From: Parafrankia irregularis
GTDB taxonomy: Bacteria; Actinomycetota; Actinomycetes; Frankiales; Frankiaceae
Length of the DNA: 64,000 bases
Direction: 5' to 3'
Assembly (NCBI RefSeq): GCF_001536285.1
Contig: NZ_FAOZ01000018.1
Location: forward strand, 62,001-126,000
Shown here: positions 35,400-43,709 of the stretch, piece after piece
How positions within the stretch are numbered: the first letter of the stretch is position 1
Layout of the letters: each line of letters starts with the position of its first letter
The notes under the pieces: model-generated
Told to the model about the DNA's origin: nothing
What the model saw: the letters and a program-made list of their open reading frames with translations, nothing else
The model's database searches: none
Position numbers and translations under genes: made by a program

Positions 35400-35736
35400 A
35401 GGATGTCGTCCTCCGAAAGGTCCGCGGCCGCTTGGGACGCTTCCGGAAGGGTACCGGGACCGGGTCGAAAGGCCGCCCGCGGGCCACCGGGGAGCCCCGC
35501 GGTGACCCGTCGTCACCCAGGTGGCGCCTGTGCGGCATACCCTCTCCGACGGGACATGACGTTGTGGAACACCCGGGGCCGGTGACGGCCCCCGGGCCGG
35601 GGTTGTTCGGCGCCCTTGAGGCGGAGGTTGCGATCACGCGGCAGACTGGACGACAGACGTTCTCGCGCTCGGCGAGGACGTACCGTTGCCCTGTTACGGG
35701 GACTGGGGGCCGCCAGGTGGCGGCAGGAGGTGGTAG
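35400..35736. promoter_or_regulatory. Divergent promoter region between HAD and PAC2 genes
   Basis: About 340 bases separate two divergently transcribed genes, so promoters for both are expected. The interval is GC-rich and I could not place reliable -35/-10 hexamers or repeats. No open frame in it has a convincing ribosome binding site. Confidence 0.35.
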
Positions 35737-36579
35737 GTGATCGAGTTCTCCGGCGTCGGCCAGCTACGGTCGCCGGTGGTCGTGGCCGCCTTCGAGGGCT
35801 GGAACGACGCCGCCGACGCATCGTCGGCTGCCGTTGAGCACCTGGAGAACGTCTTCGGCGCTCGGGTCATCGGTGCGATCGACCCCGACGACTACTACGA
35901 CTTCCAGGTGAACCGGCCGACGGTGAGCGGCACCGACGGCGCCTCACGCAAGATCGCCTGGCCGACGACCCGGCTGTCGGTCGCCCGGCCGGCGAAGTCG
36001 GACTCCGACCTCGTGCTGGTGCGTGGGCTCGAGCCGAACATGCGCTGGCGGGGGTTCACCGACGAGCTGATCGAGGCGGTCCACGCGCTGGGCAGCGACA
36101 TGGTCATCACGTTGGGTGCCCTGCTCGCCGACTCTCCGCACACCCGCCCCGTTCCGATCAGCGGCACCGCCGGCGATCCGGCGACCGCTGCCCGGCTGGG
36201 GCTGGAGGCGTCCCGCTACGAGGGGCCGACCGGGATCGTCGGGGTGTTCTCCGACGCCTGCTCCCGGGCGGAGCTGGCATCGGTGTCGTTCTGGGCGGCC
36301 GTACCGCACTATGTGGCGAACCCGCCATGCCCGAAGGCGACGCTGGCTCTGCTGCGCCGGGTCGAGGACCTTCTCGACATGGAGATCCCCCTCGGCGAGC
36401 TGCCCGACAAGGCGAAGGCCTGGGAACGGCAGGTGGACGAGCTCGCCGCCGGCGACTCCGAGGTGGCCGAGTACGTCCGCTCGCTGGAGTCACGCGAGCC
36501 GGAGACCGCCCTGCCGGAGGCGAGTGGCGACGCCATCGCCCGGGAGTTCGAGCGTTACCTGCGCAGGCGGGGCGAATAA
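35737..36579 (+). CDS. PAC2-family protein (proteasome-assembly-chaperone-like fold)
   Basis: The 280-aa protein starts at GTG 35737 behind AGGAGG. It has the PAC2 hallmarks: PVVVAAFEGWNDAADASSAAVEHL at the N-terminus, DYYDFQVNRP, the LVRGLEPNMRWRGF segment, the MVITLGALLADSPHTRPVP strand-loop and a C-terminal helical region (AWERQVDELAAGDSEVAEYVRSLE). Eukaryotic and archaeal PAC2 proteins chaperone proteasome assembly; actinobacterial homologues exist, but I know of no firm role for them. It is 14 kb from prcBA. It is not directly linked to the proteasome genes but stays in the same conserved chromosomal region. Confidence 0.92.
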   Translation: MIEFSGVGQLRSPVVVAAFEGWNDAADASSAAVEHLENVFGARVIGAIDPDDYYDFQVNRPTVSGTDGASRKIAWPTTRLSVARPAKSDSDLVLVRGLEPNMRWRGFTDELIEAVHALGSDMVITLGALLADSPHTRPVPISGTAGDPATAARLGLEASRYEGPTGIVGVFSDACSRAELASVSFWAAVPHYVANPPCPKATLALLRRVEDLLDMEIPLGELPDKAKAWERQVDELAAGDSEVAEYVRSLESREPETALPEASGDAIAREFERYLRRRGE

Positions 36580-36586
36580 CCGCACA

Positions 36587-36614
36587 CCTCGCGCCCGCCG
36601 CGGCGGGCGCGAGG
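36587..36614. terminator. Perfect 28-bp palindrome between convergent genes
   Basis: CCTCGCGCCCGCCG and its exact complement meet without a loop at 36600/36601. It fills the gap between the PAC2 stop (36579) and the stop of the leftward DivIVA-like gene (36615), a bidirectional terminator. Confidence 0.8.
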
Positions 36615-37880
36615 TCACTCCTCGACGATCTCGGCGTCGATGATGTCCTCCTCGCGCGCCGGCCGGTGACCTGCCGGGGGCATGTGCACCGCGCCGGTCG
36701 CCGGGCCACGGCCCTGCGCGCCCGCCGGCACGAATCCGCCGGCGGTGCCCGCCGCCGAACTCGGGTTGCCGGCGGAGCGCGGGCCGGGAGTCGAGTACGG
36801 GTCCGCCGTGGCGTATGGGTCCGCCGTGGCGTACGGGTCAGTGGCCGCGTACGGGTCGGTGGCCGCGTAGGAGTCCGCCGCCGGGTAGGGCTCGGCGTCG
36901 GCGACATCGCGCTGCTGGCGGTGCCGCCCGCGGCGGGCGGCCGCGGCCGGGCCCGCGCGCCCGCCTGCCGTCGCGTGCCGGACTCCCCCCACCGCGAACC
37001 CGGACGGGGCGGTCGCCTGCGCGCCCATGTAGCCGTCGGTGGCGAAACCCGCGCCGGGACCACCCGTTCCCGGCTGCGGGGCTGCTGGGGCGGCGGTGGC
37101 CGTCCCAGTGGCGGCTCCCCCCGTGGCGGCCGTCCCGGCGGCTCCACCGGAACCAGCGGCTCCACCGGTGGAGCCGGTGCCACCGGTGCCGGCGGGCCCT
37201 GCCGCCGCGGCGCCGGTGGCGGCACCGCCGGTTGCCGCGGCGCCGGTGCCGTGGCCGACGTGGCCCGCCAGGCCCTCGGGTGCGAGCCCGGAACGGACGA
37301 GATCGGTGACGGCACGGTCGATCTCGTCCTCGCCGAGCAGTCGGCGCAGCCGCAGGACGGCGCCGACGATCTCACCCTGCTGGCGGCGCAGCGCGTCCAG
37401 CGAGTGCGTGCCGCGGGCGATCTCGGCCTCGAGGTCCTCGTGTCGGGTGAGCGCGAGCCGGCGGCTCTCCTCGACCGCGTCGAGCAGGAGCTTCTCCGCC
37501 TGCTCGCGGGCCTCGCGCACGATCGGATGGTTGGCGCCGGCCTCGGCGACGGCCTCCGCCAGCGCCGACTGGGCGATCTGGCGGGCCGCGCCGAGGATCT
37601 CGTCCGCCTCCCGCTGCGCGATCTCGAGCATGAGCCCGATCCGCCCGCCTGCCTGCGCGGGGACGCCCTCGGCGAGGCGGGCCTGGGCCTCCTGGCGGTC
37701 ACGCTCGTGGCGCAGTGCCGATTCCGCCGCCGCCAGCCGGGACGTCACCTCGCTCGCGTACCGCCACAGGACACCGACGTAGTCGTCGACCTGGCGGCGG
37801 TCGTATCCCTGGGCGACCTCGTCGAACGTCGGCCGCTCCATGCCGGCGCCGGACTCTTCCCGGCGGTGGTGCGCCCCCAT
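36615..37880 (-). CDS. DivIVA-like coiled-coil protein with low-complexity C-terminus
   Basis: The 421-aa product opens with ERPTFDEVAQGYDRRQVDDYVG, close to the N-terminal lipid-binding motif of DivIVA/Wag31-type proteins. A coiled coil follows at about residues 40-185 (SRLAAAESALRHERDRQEAQ through DALRRQQGEIVGAVLRLRRLL). Then come about 90 Gly/Ala/Thr-rich residues and hexapeptide repeats of the DPYAAT/DPYATA type. The end is acidic (EEDIIDAEIVEE). Such proteins scaffold polar growth or septation, but this one is longer and more repetitive than Wag31. ATG 37880 lies 3 bases after the mshC stop, so it is the last gene of the mshC transcript. Confidence 0.8.
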   Translation of the reverse strand: MGAHHRREESGAGMERPTFDEVAQGYDRRQVDDYVGVLWRYASEVTSRLAAAESALRHERDRQEAQARLAEGVPAQAGGRIGLMLEIAQREADEILGAARQIAQSALAEAVAEAGANHPIVREAREQAEKLLLDAVEESRRLALTRHEDLEAEIARGTHSLDALRRQQGEIVGAVLRLRRLLGEDEIDRAVTDLVRSGLAPEGLAGHVGHGTGAAATGGAATGAAAAGPAGTGGTGSTGGAAGSGGAAGTAATGGAATGTATAAPAAPQPGTGGPGAGFATDGYMGAQATAPSGFAVGGVRHATAGGRAGPAAAARRGRHRQQRDVADAEPYPAADSYAATDPYAATDPYATADPYATADPYSTPGPRSAGNPSSAAGTAGGFVPAGAQGRGPATGAVHMPPAGHRPAREEDIIDAEIVEE

Positions 37881-37883
37881 GGG

Positions 37884-39173
37884 CTACGTTCCTCTCGGTA
37901 GGCCCGAACCAAGATCAATACCGAGCAACGCATCGACGATATCGCGGACGGTCACCGACTCCAGCACGTCTGTTCCCCCCGATGCCCCCGAAGCGCCCAC
38001 ACCGGCACCGCCAGCACCGAGCGCGGCCGTCACCCACTCGTCGACGGCGGTGACGGCTCCCGGTGCGTCGAGGCCGTCCGCCAGCCGATCCCGGACCACG
38101 GCGAGCAACCGGCCGGCGTCCGGCGCGGCGGGTGCGGGCAGTGCCGCCGCGGCCCGCCACCGCCGCACCATCAGGTCGGCGGCCGGCAGGTCCGCGGGCG
38201 TCCACTCCCACTCCACGGTGTGATGATGATGCAGCAGTGCCAGCCTGATCGCCGCGGGGTCCGCGCCGCCCGCCAGCAACCGCGAGACGAACTCCAGGTT
38301 CCCCCGGGACTTCGACATCTTGTGGCCGTCGAGGCCGACCATGGCCGTGTGTACGTAGGCGCGGGCGAACGGCGCCGCGCCCCCCGCGACCTCGGCGTGC
38401 GCGGCGCTGCACTCATGGTGAGGGAAGACGAGGTCGCTGCCCCCGCCCTGGATGTCGATCGGGGCGCCGAGATGGTGGCGGGCGATGGCGGAGCACTCGA
38501 CGTGCCAGCCCGGCCGGCCCGGGCCGAACGGAGACGGCCAGGACGGCTCCCCCGGCCGCTCGGCGCGCCACAGCAGCGGGTCCAGCGGGTCCTTCTTGCC
38601 CGGCCGGCCGGGGTCGCCGCCGCGCTCGGCGGACAGCGCCAGCATCTGCGCCGGGCTCAGCCTGGCGACCTCGCCGAACTCCTTCGCCGAGGACACCGAG
38701 AAGTACAGGTCGCCCTCGACCGAGTAGGCCGCCCCCCGCTCGACCAGCTGGCCGATCATCTCGACGATGAGCGGCACGGCCTCGACGACGCCGACGTAGT
38801 GGTCGGGCGGCAGGACGCGCAGCGCGGTCATGTCCGCGCGGAACAGGTCGATCTCGCGGCGGGCGAGGTCACGCCAGTCGATGCCGTCGCGGTCGGCGCG
38901 CTCCAGCAGCGGGTCGTCGACATCCGTCACGTTCTGGACGTAACGCACCTCGTGGCCGGCGTCGCGCAGCACCCGCTGCACCAGGTCGTAGGTGAGGTAG
39001 GTGAACGCATGGCCCAGGTGCGTGGCGTCGTAGGGGGTGATCCCACAGACGTAGAGGCTGGCTGTCGGACCCGGCCGCAGCGCCCGCACCCGTCCGCTCG
39101 CCGTGTCGAGGACACGCAGGTCGCGACCCTGTCCGGGAAGCCTGGGAAGCTGGGGAGAGGGCCACGCGTACAT
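37884..39173 (-). CDS. mshC: Mycothiol biosynthesis cysteine ligase MshC
   Basis: MshC joins L-cysteine to glucosaminyl-inositol, using ATP, in the third step of mycothiol synthesis. It is a diverged cysteinyl-tRNA synthetase: the HIGH motif appears as THLGHAFTY, the zinc site has YVCGITPYD plus later Cys/His residues ([18 protein letters not shown]) and the KMSKS motif is intact ([10 protein letters not shown]). It lacks the long tRNA-binding C-terminus. From ATG 39173 the product is 429 aa, close to other MshC proteins. The gene sits between an SCO1664-family gene and the DivIVA-like gene, as I recall for mycobacteria. No other mycothiol gene is in the window. Confidence 0.96.
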   Translation of the reverse strand: MYAWPSPQLPRLPGQGRDLRVLDTASGRVRALRPGPTASLYVCGITPYDATHLGHAFTYLTYDLVQRVLRDAGHEVRYVQNVTDVDDPLLERADRDGIDWRDLARREIDLFRADMTALRVLPPDHYVGVVEAVPLIVEMIGQLVERGAAYSVEGDLYFSVSSAKEFGEVARLSPAQMLALSAERGGDPGRPGKKDPLDPLLWRAERPGEPSWPSPFGPGRPGWHVECSAIARHHLGAPIDIQGGGSDLVFPHHECSAAHAEVAGGAAPFARAYVHTAMVGLDGHKMSKSRGNLEFVSRLLAGGADPAAIRLALLHHHHTVEWEWTPADLPAADLMVRRWRAAAALPAPAAPDAGRLLAVVRDRLADGLDAPGAVTAVDEWVTAALGAGGAGVGASGASGGTDVLESVTVRDIVDALLGIDLGSGLPRGT

Positions 39174-39275
39174 GCGTGTCAGGGTAACCGCGCCGAAGCG
39201 GGCTGCGGGACAAGCTGGGCTGGCTCGCCCGAGACCGGGACGCACCGCCCGGCCGGTCGGAAAGCGCGCCGCTGA

Positions 39276-40130
39276 TCAGAAGGGCGGCCAGGGTATGGCC
39301 GGCCAGTCCGCGGACGGCATCGGGAAGCGGCGCCGGGCCAGCAGCCGCTCGACCCTCGCCTGGAGCGCAGCCAGTTCCGCGGTGGTGAGCAGAGGCGTCA
39401 GACGCTCACCCAGATCGCCCCCGAGGGACTCGCTCAGGCCACGGAGCACGGTGCACTCCCGCGCGGTCAGCCGCTCCCCCCGCCAGGTCCACAGCAGGGT
39501 GCGCAGCTTGTCGTCGGTGTGAAACGTCACACCGTGATCGATGCCGTAGACCCGGCCGGACGGCGCGGGCAGCAGGTGCCCGCCCTTGCGGTCCGAGTTG
39601 TTGATGACCGCGTCGAACAGTGCGATGCGCCGCAGCCGCGGATCGTCCGAACGGGTCAGCTCCACCAGGTCCACAGTCGTGTCGACGTCGATCCAGAGCT
39701 GCACCATCCCCTCACCGAAGGGGCCCGGACGCATCACCGTGGGCGGGACGATGCCCGGGTCCATCGCCTCGGAGACCTCGTAGGCCGCCAGCTCCCGGGC
39801 GGCCAGAGTGCCGTCGGGGAAGTCCCAGAGCGCACGCTCGCCGCGCACCGGCTTGTAGACACACCGCGCGCTGGTGACCCGGCCGGCACCGTCACCACCG
39901 GGATCCGCACCGGCACCGTCACCGGCCCCAGCCGCGACATCCGCGACGGCGCAGTCCAGGCGGATCTCGCACAGCAGGGTCGCGTTGCTCGCGTCGACGA
40001 GCCGGCCGGTGATCTCCAGCTCGCCGGACCGCAGCAGCTCCAGCGCCTGCGACGCGTCCAGCCCGCCGCTGTCGAGCGGATCCAGCGCAGGGCCCTCTCC
40101 CGGATCGGGACCGGCCGCGGAAATGCTCAC
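39276..40130 (-). CDS. SCO1664-family conserved protein (PI3/4-kinase-like fold)
   Basis: The 284-aa protein matches the actinobacterial SCO1664 family: ALELLRSGELEITGRLVDASNATLLCEI at the N-terminus, CVYKPVRGERALWDFPDGTLAARELAAYEVSEAM, ALFDAVINNSDRKGGHLL and YGIDHGVTFH. The Asn-Asp-Lys-Gly-His segment and the later Asp-His resemble the catalytic and metal-binding loops of PI3/4-kinase or HipA-like folds, so a kinase-like activity is possible but unproven. It overlaps the upstream phosphatase gene by four bases (ATGA) and is translated with it. An Asp/Gly/Ala insertion at about residues 65-85 is low complexity. Confidence 0.9.
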   Translation of the reverse strand: MSISAAGPDPGEGPALDPLDSGGLDASQALELLRSGELEITGRLVDASNATLLCEIRLDCAVADVAAGAGDGAGADPGGDGAGRVTSARCVYKPVRGERALWDFPDGTLAARELAAYEVSEAMDPGIVPPTVMRPGPFGEGMVQLWIDVDTTVDLVELTRSDDPRLRRIALFDAVINNSDRKGGHLLPAPSGRVYGIDHGVTFHTDDKLRTLLWTWRGERLTARECTVLRGLSESLGGDLGERLTPLLTTAELAALQARVERLLARRRFPMPSADWPAIPWPPF

Positions 40131-40957
40131 GGCTCCAGTCTCGCCGCCGGCGGCTGCTGGGGGGACGGGTGCCCGCCCGATGCGGCCCTCACCACCGGGG
40201 CCACCCCGGCGCCACCCCCGATGATCTCGTCCTCGCCCGGTGCGGCCGACGCGCCGTCGGCCCCCGACCCGCCCTCCGTGACCGCGCCGGCGGACGGCGC
40301 CGGGGCGGCGGGCGGCGGCAGGAGATCAGCCACGGAGCCGCCGATGTCGTTGATCCGCCGGACGAAGGGCCGGTGCTCGCCGTAGCGCACCACGGTCAGC
40401 GAGCACGGATCGACGGTGATCCGGTGGTACATGTCCAGATGCATGCCGAGCGCGTCGGCGACCACGGTCCGGATCACGTCACCGTGTGAGCACAGCAGCC
40501 AGGTCGCGTCCGGCCCGAGCCGCGCGTTCCACTCACGCACCGCGTTGACCCCGCGGGCCTGGGTGTCGCGCAGCGCCTCGCCGCCCGGGAAGGTGATGGC
40601 GCTCGGCTGACTCTGCACGATCTTCCAGAGCGGGTCGCGGGCCAGGACGGCGAGCTCCTGCCCCGTCCAGTCGCCGTAGTGGCACTCCCCGACCCGGTCG
40701 TCGGTCTGGACGGGCTGGCGCCCGCCCGTGACGGCGGGCCCCGCCGGACGGCGCTCGGCGATCGCCTGGGCGGTCTGCTGGCAGCGGTCGAGCGGGCTGG
40801 ACACGATCGCGGCCAGCGGGATCTCGGCGAGGCGATCGGCCAGCGCGGCGGCCTGCGCCCGGCCGCGGTCGTCGAGGCCGACGCCGGGAGTCCAGCCGAG
40901 CAGGATCTTGCCGGTGACCTCGGTGAGACCGTGCCGGACCAGCAGGACGGTGGTCAA
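40127..40957 (-). CDS. Histidine phosphatase superfamily protein (MSMEG_4193-type)
   Basis: The 276-aa protein has the phosphoglycerate-mutase/acid phosphatase signature: LLVRHGLTE with the catalytic His near residue 8, SSPLDRCQQTA with the conserved Arg, a GECHYGDWTGQEL stretch and CSHGDVIR with the second His. It starts at TTG 40957, seven bases after AGGAGAAG; upstream in-frame sequence shows no better site. The C-terminal 65 residues are a disordered Ala/Gly/Pro tail. It overlaps the SCO1664-family gene (ATGA). The two families are commonly neighbours in actinobacteria and may act on the same unknown phosphorylated substrate. Confidence 0.92.
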   Translation of the reverse strand: MTTVLLVRHGLTEVTGKILLGWTPGVGLDDRGRAQAAALADRLAEIPLAAIVSSPLDRCQQTAQAIAERRPAGPAVTGGRQPVQTDDRVGECHYGDWTGQELAVLARDPLWKIVQSQPSAITFPGGEALRDTQARGVNAVREWNARLGPDATWLLCSHGDVIRTVVADALGMHLDMYHRITVDPCSLTVVRYGEHRPFVRRINDIGGSVADLLPPPAAPAPSAGAVTEGGSGADGASAAPGEDEIIGGGAGVAPVVRAASGGHPSPQQPPAARLEP

Positions 40958-41220
40958 CCCTGACTTCTCCTTCACCAGTGCGGGGCGCGTACCCGCAGCG
41001 GACACCAGCGGACACCGGCAGGCACACGGGTGGGGCTGCCGGTGCCGAGCACCGGCAGGCGGCTGCCAGGCCGGACACACGTACCAGGTCAGACGCGACG
41101 TGCCCGCCAGCCAGAGGCCGACGTCACGACGCGTGATCGGACCACCCGCGGACCACCTACCGCACCACGCTACCGAGCGGGCGTACCCGGAGCTCCCGAC
41201 GCCGTCGTTACGCTTCGGCA

Positions 41221-43614
41221 ATGCCCGAAGACGCCGTCGACATCCCGCTTGCGCCCACCGCCGACCCTGGCGGGCCGGCCTCGCCCGCGGCGGGCGCGGG
41301 TCCCGACGACGGGGTCGTCTTCGCGGCCTTCTGCGCCGCCGGTCTCTGGCCGGGCCTGGGCCGGACGACCGCCGGCCGCCTCGGCGAGGCCGGCATCGAA
41401 GGCCGGGCGGACGTCGACCTGGCCCGGCTGTCGGCGGTGCCCGGTGTCTCCGGGCCGCGGGCCAGGCGCCTGCTCGACACGTTCCGCGCGGCCGAGGCCA
41501 CCTACGCCGCGGTGGAGCTGCTCATCGCGGCTCGGCTGCCGGCCCGGCTCGCGCGCGGCCTGAGCGAGGCGCTGGGCCCCGCGGCGGTCGACGCGCTGCG
41601 CGCCGACCCCTGGTCGCTGCTGGACGGCGGTGAGGCCGAGCTCGGGGACGCCGACCGCTTCGCCCGTTACTTCGGGCTGGGCCGCACCGACCCACGGCGC
41701 GGCCCGGCGGTCGTCACCCACCTGCTGGGCCGGGCCGCCAGCCGGGCCGGTGACACCGCCGCCGAGGTGGCGGCCGTGTCCCGAGCCGCGGCGGGTGAGG
41801 GGGTCACCGACCCGCTGGCGGCGTTGACCAGCGCACTCGAGGTCGGCCGGGTGGTCCAGGTGGACGACCGGGTGGCCCTGGAGCGGTTCGCGATGGCCGA
41901 GCAGGCGATCGCCGAGGGGGTGGAACGCCTGCTCGCGACGGCGGAGCCCCTGCGCGCCGACGGCGAGGACGGCCAGGCCCGGCGGCGCCGGCGGGCGGCC
42001 TCCGGGTCACCCGGGGACCCGGCGCTCACGCCCTCCGGCGGCGCCGCCTCCGAACTCCCGGCGCCGGAGCCCCGGTCGATGTTCGACGATGACGAGGCCG
42101 ACGACGACGAATCCGATGGCGACGGTCCCCATGACGACGAGGCCGGCACCGGGAGCGGGAGCGAGGTCGGCGACGGCGACGGTGCGGCCGGTCCGGCGGC
42201 ACCCGGTGCGGCCGGTGGCCCACGGGGCGGGTCGGCGGACCCGGGTGCGGCCGCTGACCACGCCGTCGCCGGTCTGGACGAGATCCAGCTGCGGGCCGCG
42301 CGCACGGCGCTCGAGGCCGGCGTCAGCGTGCTGACCGGCGGACCAGGTACGGGCAAGAGCCGCACCGTGGCCGCGGTCGTCCGGCTGGCCGAGGCCGCCG
42401 GAGTGGAGGTGGCGCTCGCCGCGCCGACGGGGCGGGCCGCCAAGCGGCTGGAGGAGCTGTGCGGCGCCCCGGCCAGCACCCTGCACCGCCTGCTCGGTGC
42501 CCAGGGCCGCGGCGGTGGCTTCACCCGCGACGAGCACAACCCGCTCGAGGCGGACCTGGTGGTCGTCGACGAGACCTCGATGGTCGACGCCGAGCTCGGC
42601 GCGGCGCTGCTGGACGCGTGCGCGGACGGCACCCATCTCCTTCTCGTGGGTGATCCCGCCCAGCTGCCGAGCATCGGGCCGGGCCAGCTGCTCGCCGACC
42701 TGCTGGAGTCCGAGATCGTTCCCGTCACCGAGCTGACCCGGCTCTACCGGCAGGCGGACGGTGGCGCGATCGCGACGATGGCCGCGGCGGTCCGCCAGGG
42801 CGAGCTGCCTCCGCCGCCCAGCGGCCCCGGCCGCGAGGTCGTCGTCGTGCCTGCGCGTACCTCCGGCGAGGCCGCCCACCGGGTCGTCCAGCTCGTCACC
42901 GACTCGATCCCACGGGCGCTGGGCATCCCGTCCACCGAGGTGCAGGTCGTGACCCCGGTGCACGGCGGGCCGGCCGGAACCACCGCGCTGAACACCGCGC
43001 TCAAGAAGGCGCTCAACCCCGGCCCCGGTGAGGTCTCCGGGTTCGATGTGGGCGACCGGGTCGTGGCGACGGCGAACCATCTGGACCTGGGGTTCGCCAA
43101 CGGCGAGATCGGCGTCGTCGTGGCGCTCGGTGAGCGGGGCGCGCTGCGGGTGGCCTTCCCCGGCGGGGAGCTCGACATCCCGTCGCACGGTGTGGTGGAC
43201 CTGCGGCACGGCTGGGCCGTCACGGTGCATCGTGCCCAGGGCAGTGAGTGGGCCGCCGTGGTGGGGGTGTTCCCCCCGGAGGCCGGTCGCATGTTGAACC
43301 GCCCGCTGGTCTACACGGCGATGACCCGGGCCCGCAGTCATCTCTCGATCGTCTCGGTGAACGGCCCGGCGCTGCGCGCGGCGGTGCGTGACGCCGGCGG
43401 GCGGCGGCGGGCGACGCTGCTGCCCGCGCTGCTGGCCGGTGGCTCGGTCGACCCCTTCGGCCCGGGTGTGGACGATGACGAGGACGCCTACGACGACACC
43501 GACGAGCTGCCGGCCGACGACACGCCGAACGAGAGCGGCCGGCGCAGCCCGAGTAGCCGGGCCGACGCGCTGGCCGTGCCGGCGCAGGCCGGTCCGCGGG
43601 CGGGATCGGCGTGA
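41221..43614 (+). CDS. recD2: RecD2-like DNA helicase (superfamily 1B)
   Basis: The 797-aa protein resembles RecD2/TraA helicases. An N-terminal helix-hairpin-helix region (LGRTTAGRLGEAGIEG..., LSAVPGVSGPRARRLLDTF) is followed by the helicase core: Walker A TGGPGTGKS, motif Ia APTGRAAKRL, Walker B VVVDETSMVD, motif III LLVGDPAQLPSIGPG, motif V/VI AVTVHRAQGSEW and YTAMTRARSHL. No RecBC is encoded nearby, consistent with the stand-alone RecD2 class, a 5'-3' helicase. Between about residues 245 and 345 there is a long Asp/Glu/Gly-rich insertion not typical of the family, and the C-terminus is acidic. ATG 41221 has no strong ribosome binding site. Confidence 0.9.
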   Translation: MPEDAVDIPLAPTADPGGPASPAAGAGPDDGVVFAAFCAAGLWPGLGRTTAGRLGEAGIEGRADVDLARLSAVPGVSGPRARRLLDTFRAAEATYAAVELLIAARLPARLARGLSEALGPAAVDALRADPWSLLDGGEAELGDADRFARYFGLGRTDPRRGPAVVTHLLGRAASRAGDTAAEVAAVSRAAAGEGVTDPLAALTSALEVGRVVQVDDRVALERFAMAEQAIAEGVERLLATAEPLRADGEDGQARRRRRAASGSPGDPALTPSGGAASELPAPEPRSMFDDDEADDDESDGDGPHDDEAGTGSGSEVGDGDGAAGPAAPGAAGGPRGGSADPGAAADHAVAGLDEIQLRAARTALEAGVSVLTGGPGTGKSRTVAAVVRLAEAAGVEVALAAPTGRAAKRLEELCGAPASTLHRLLGAQGRGGGFTRDEHNPLEADLVVVDETSMVDAELGAALLDACADGTHLLLVGDPAQLPSIGPGQLLADLLESEIVPVTELTRLYRQADGGAIATMAAAVRQGELPPPPSGPGREVVVVPARTSGEAAHRVVQLVTDSIPRALGIPSTEVQVVTPVHGGPAGTTALNTALKKALNPGPGEVSGFDVGDRVVATANHLDLGFANGEIGVVVALGERGALRVAFPGGELDIPSHGVVDLRHGWAVTVHRAQGSEWAAVVGVFPPEAGRMLNRPLVYTAMTRARSHLSIVSVNGPALRAAVRDAGGRRRATLLPALLAGGSVDPFGPGVDDDEDAYDDTDELPADDTPNESGRRSPSSRADALAVPAQAGPRAGSA

Positions 43615-43709
43615 GGCGAACGTCATGAGGCACAGGACTGCCAGGAAACCTGTCATGAAGCTGTCGCGGGGCGCTGAACCCGACCTGACGAAGATCGCGT
43701 GGCACACGA

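Noticed and set aside
36158-37702. 514-codon Arg/Pro/Ser-rich open frame opposite the DivIVA-like and PAC2 genes
   Set aside because: Wrong-frame composition; spans two real convergent genes and their terminator.
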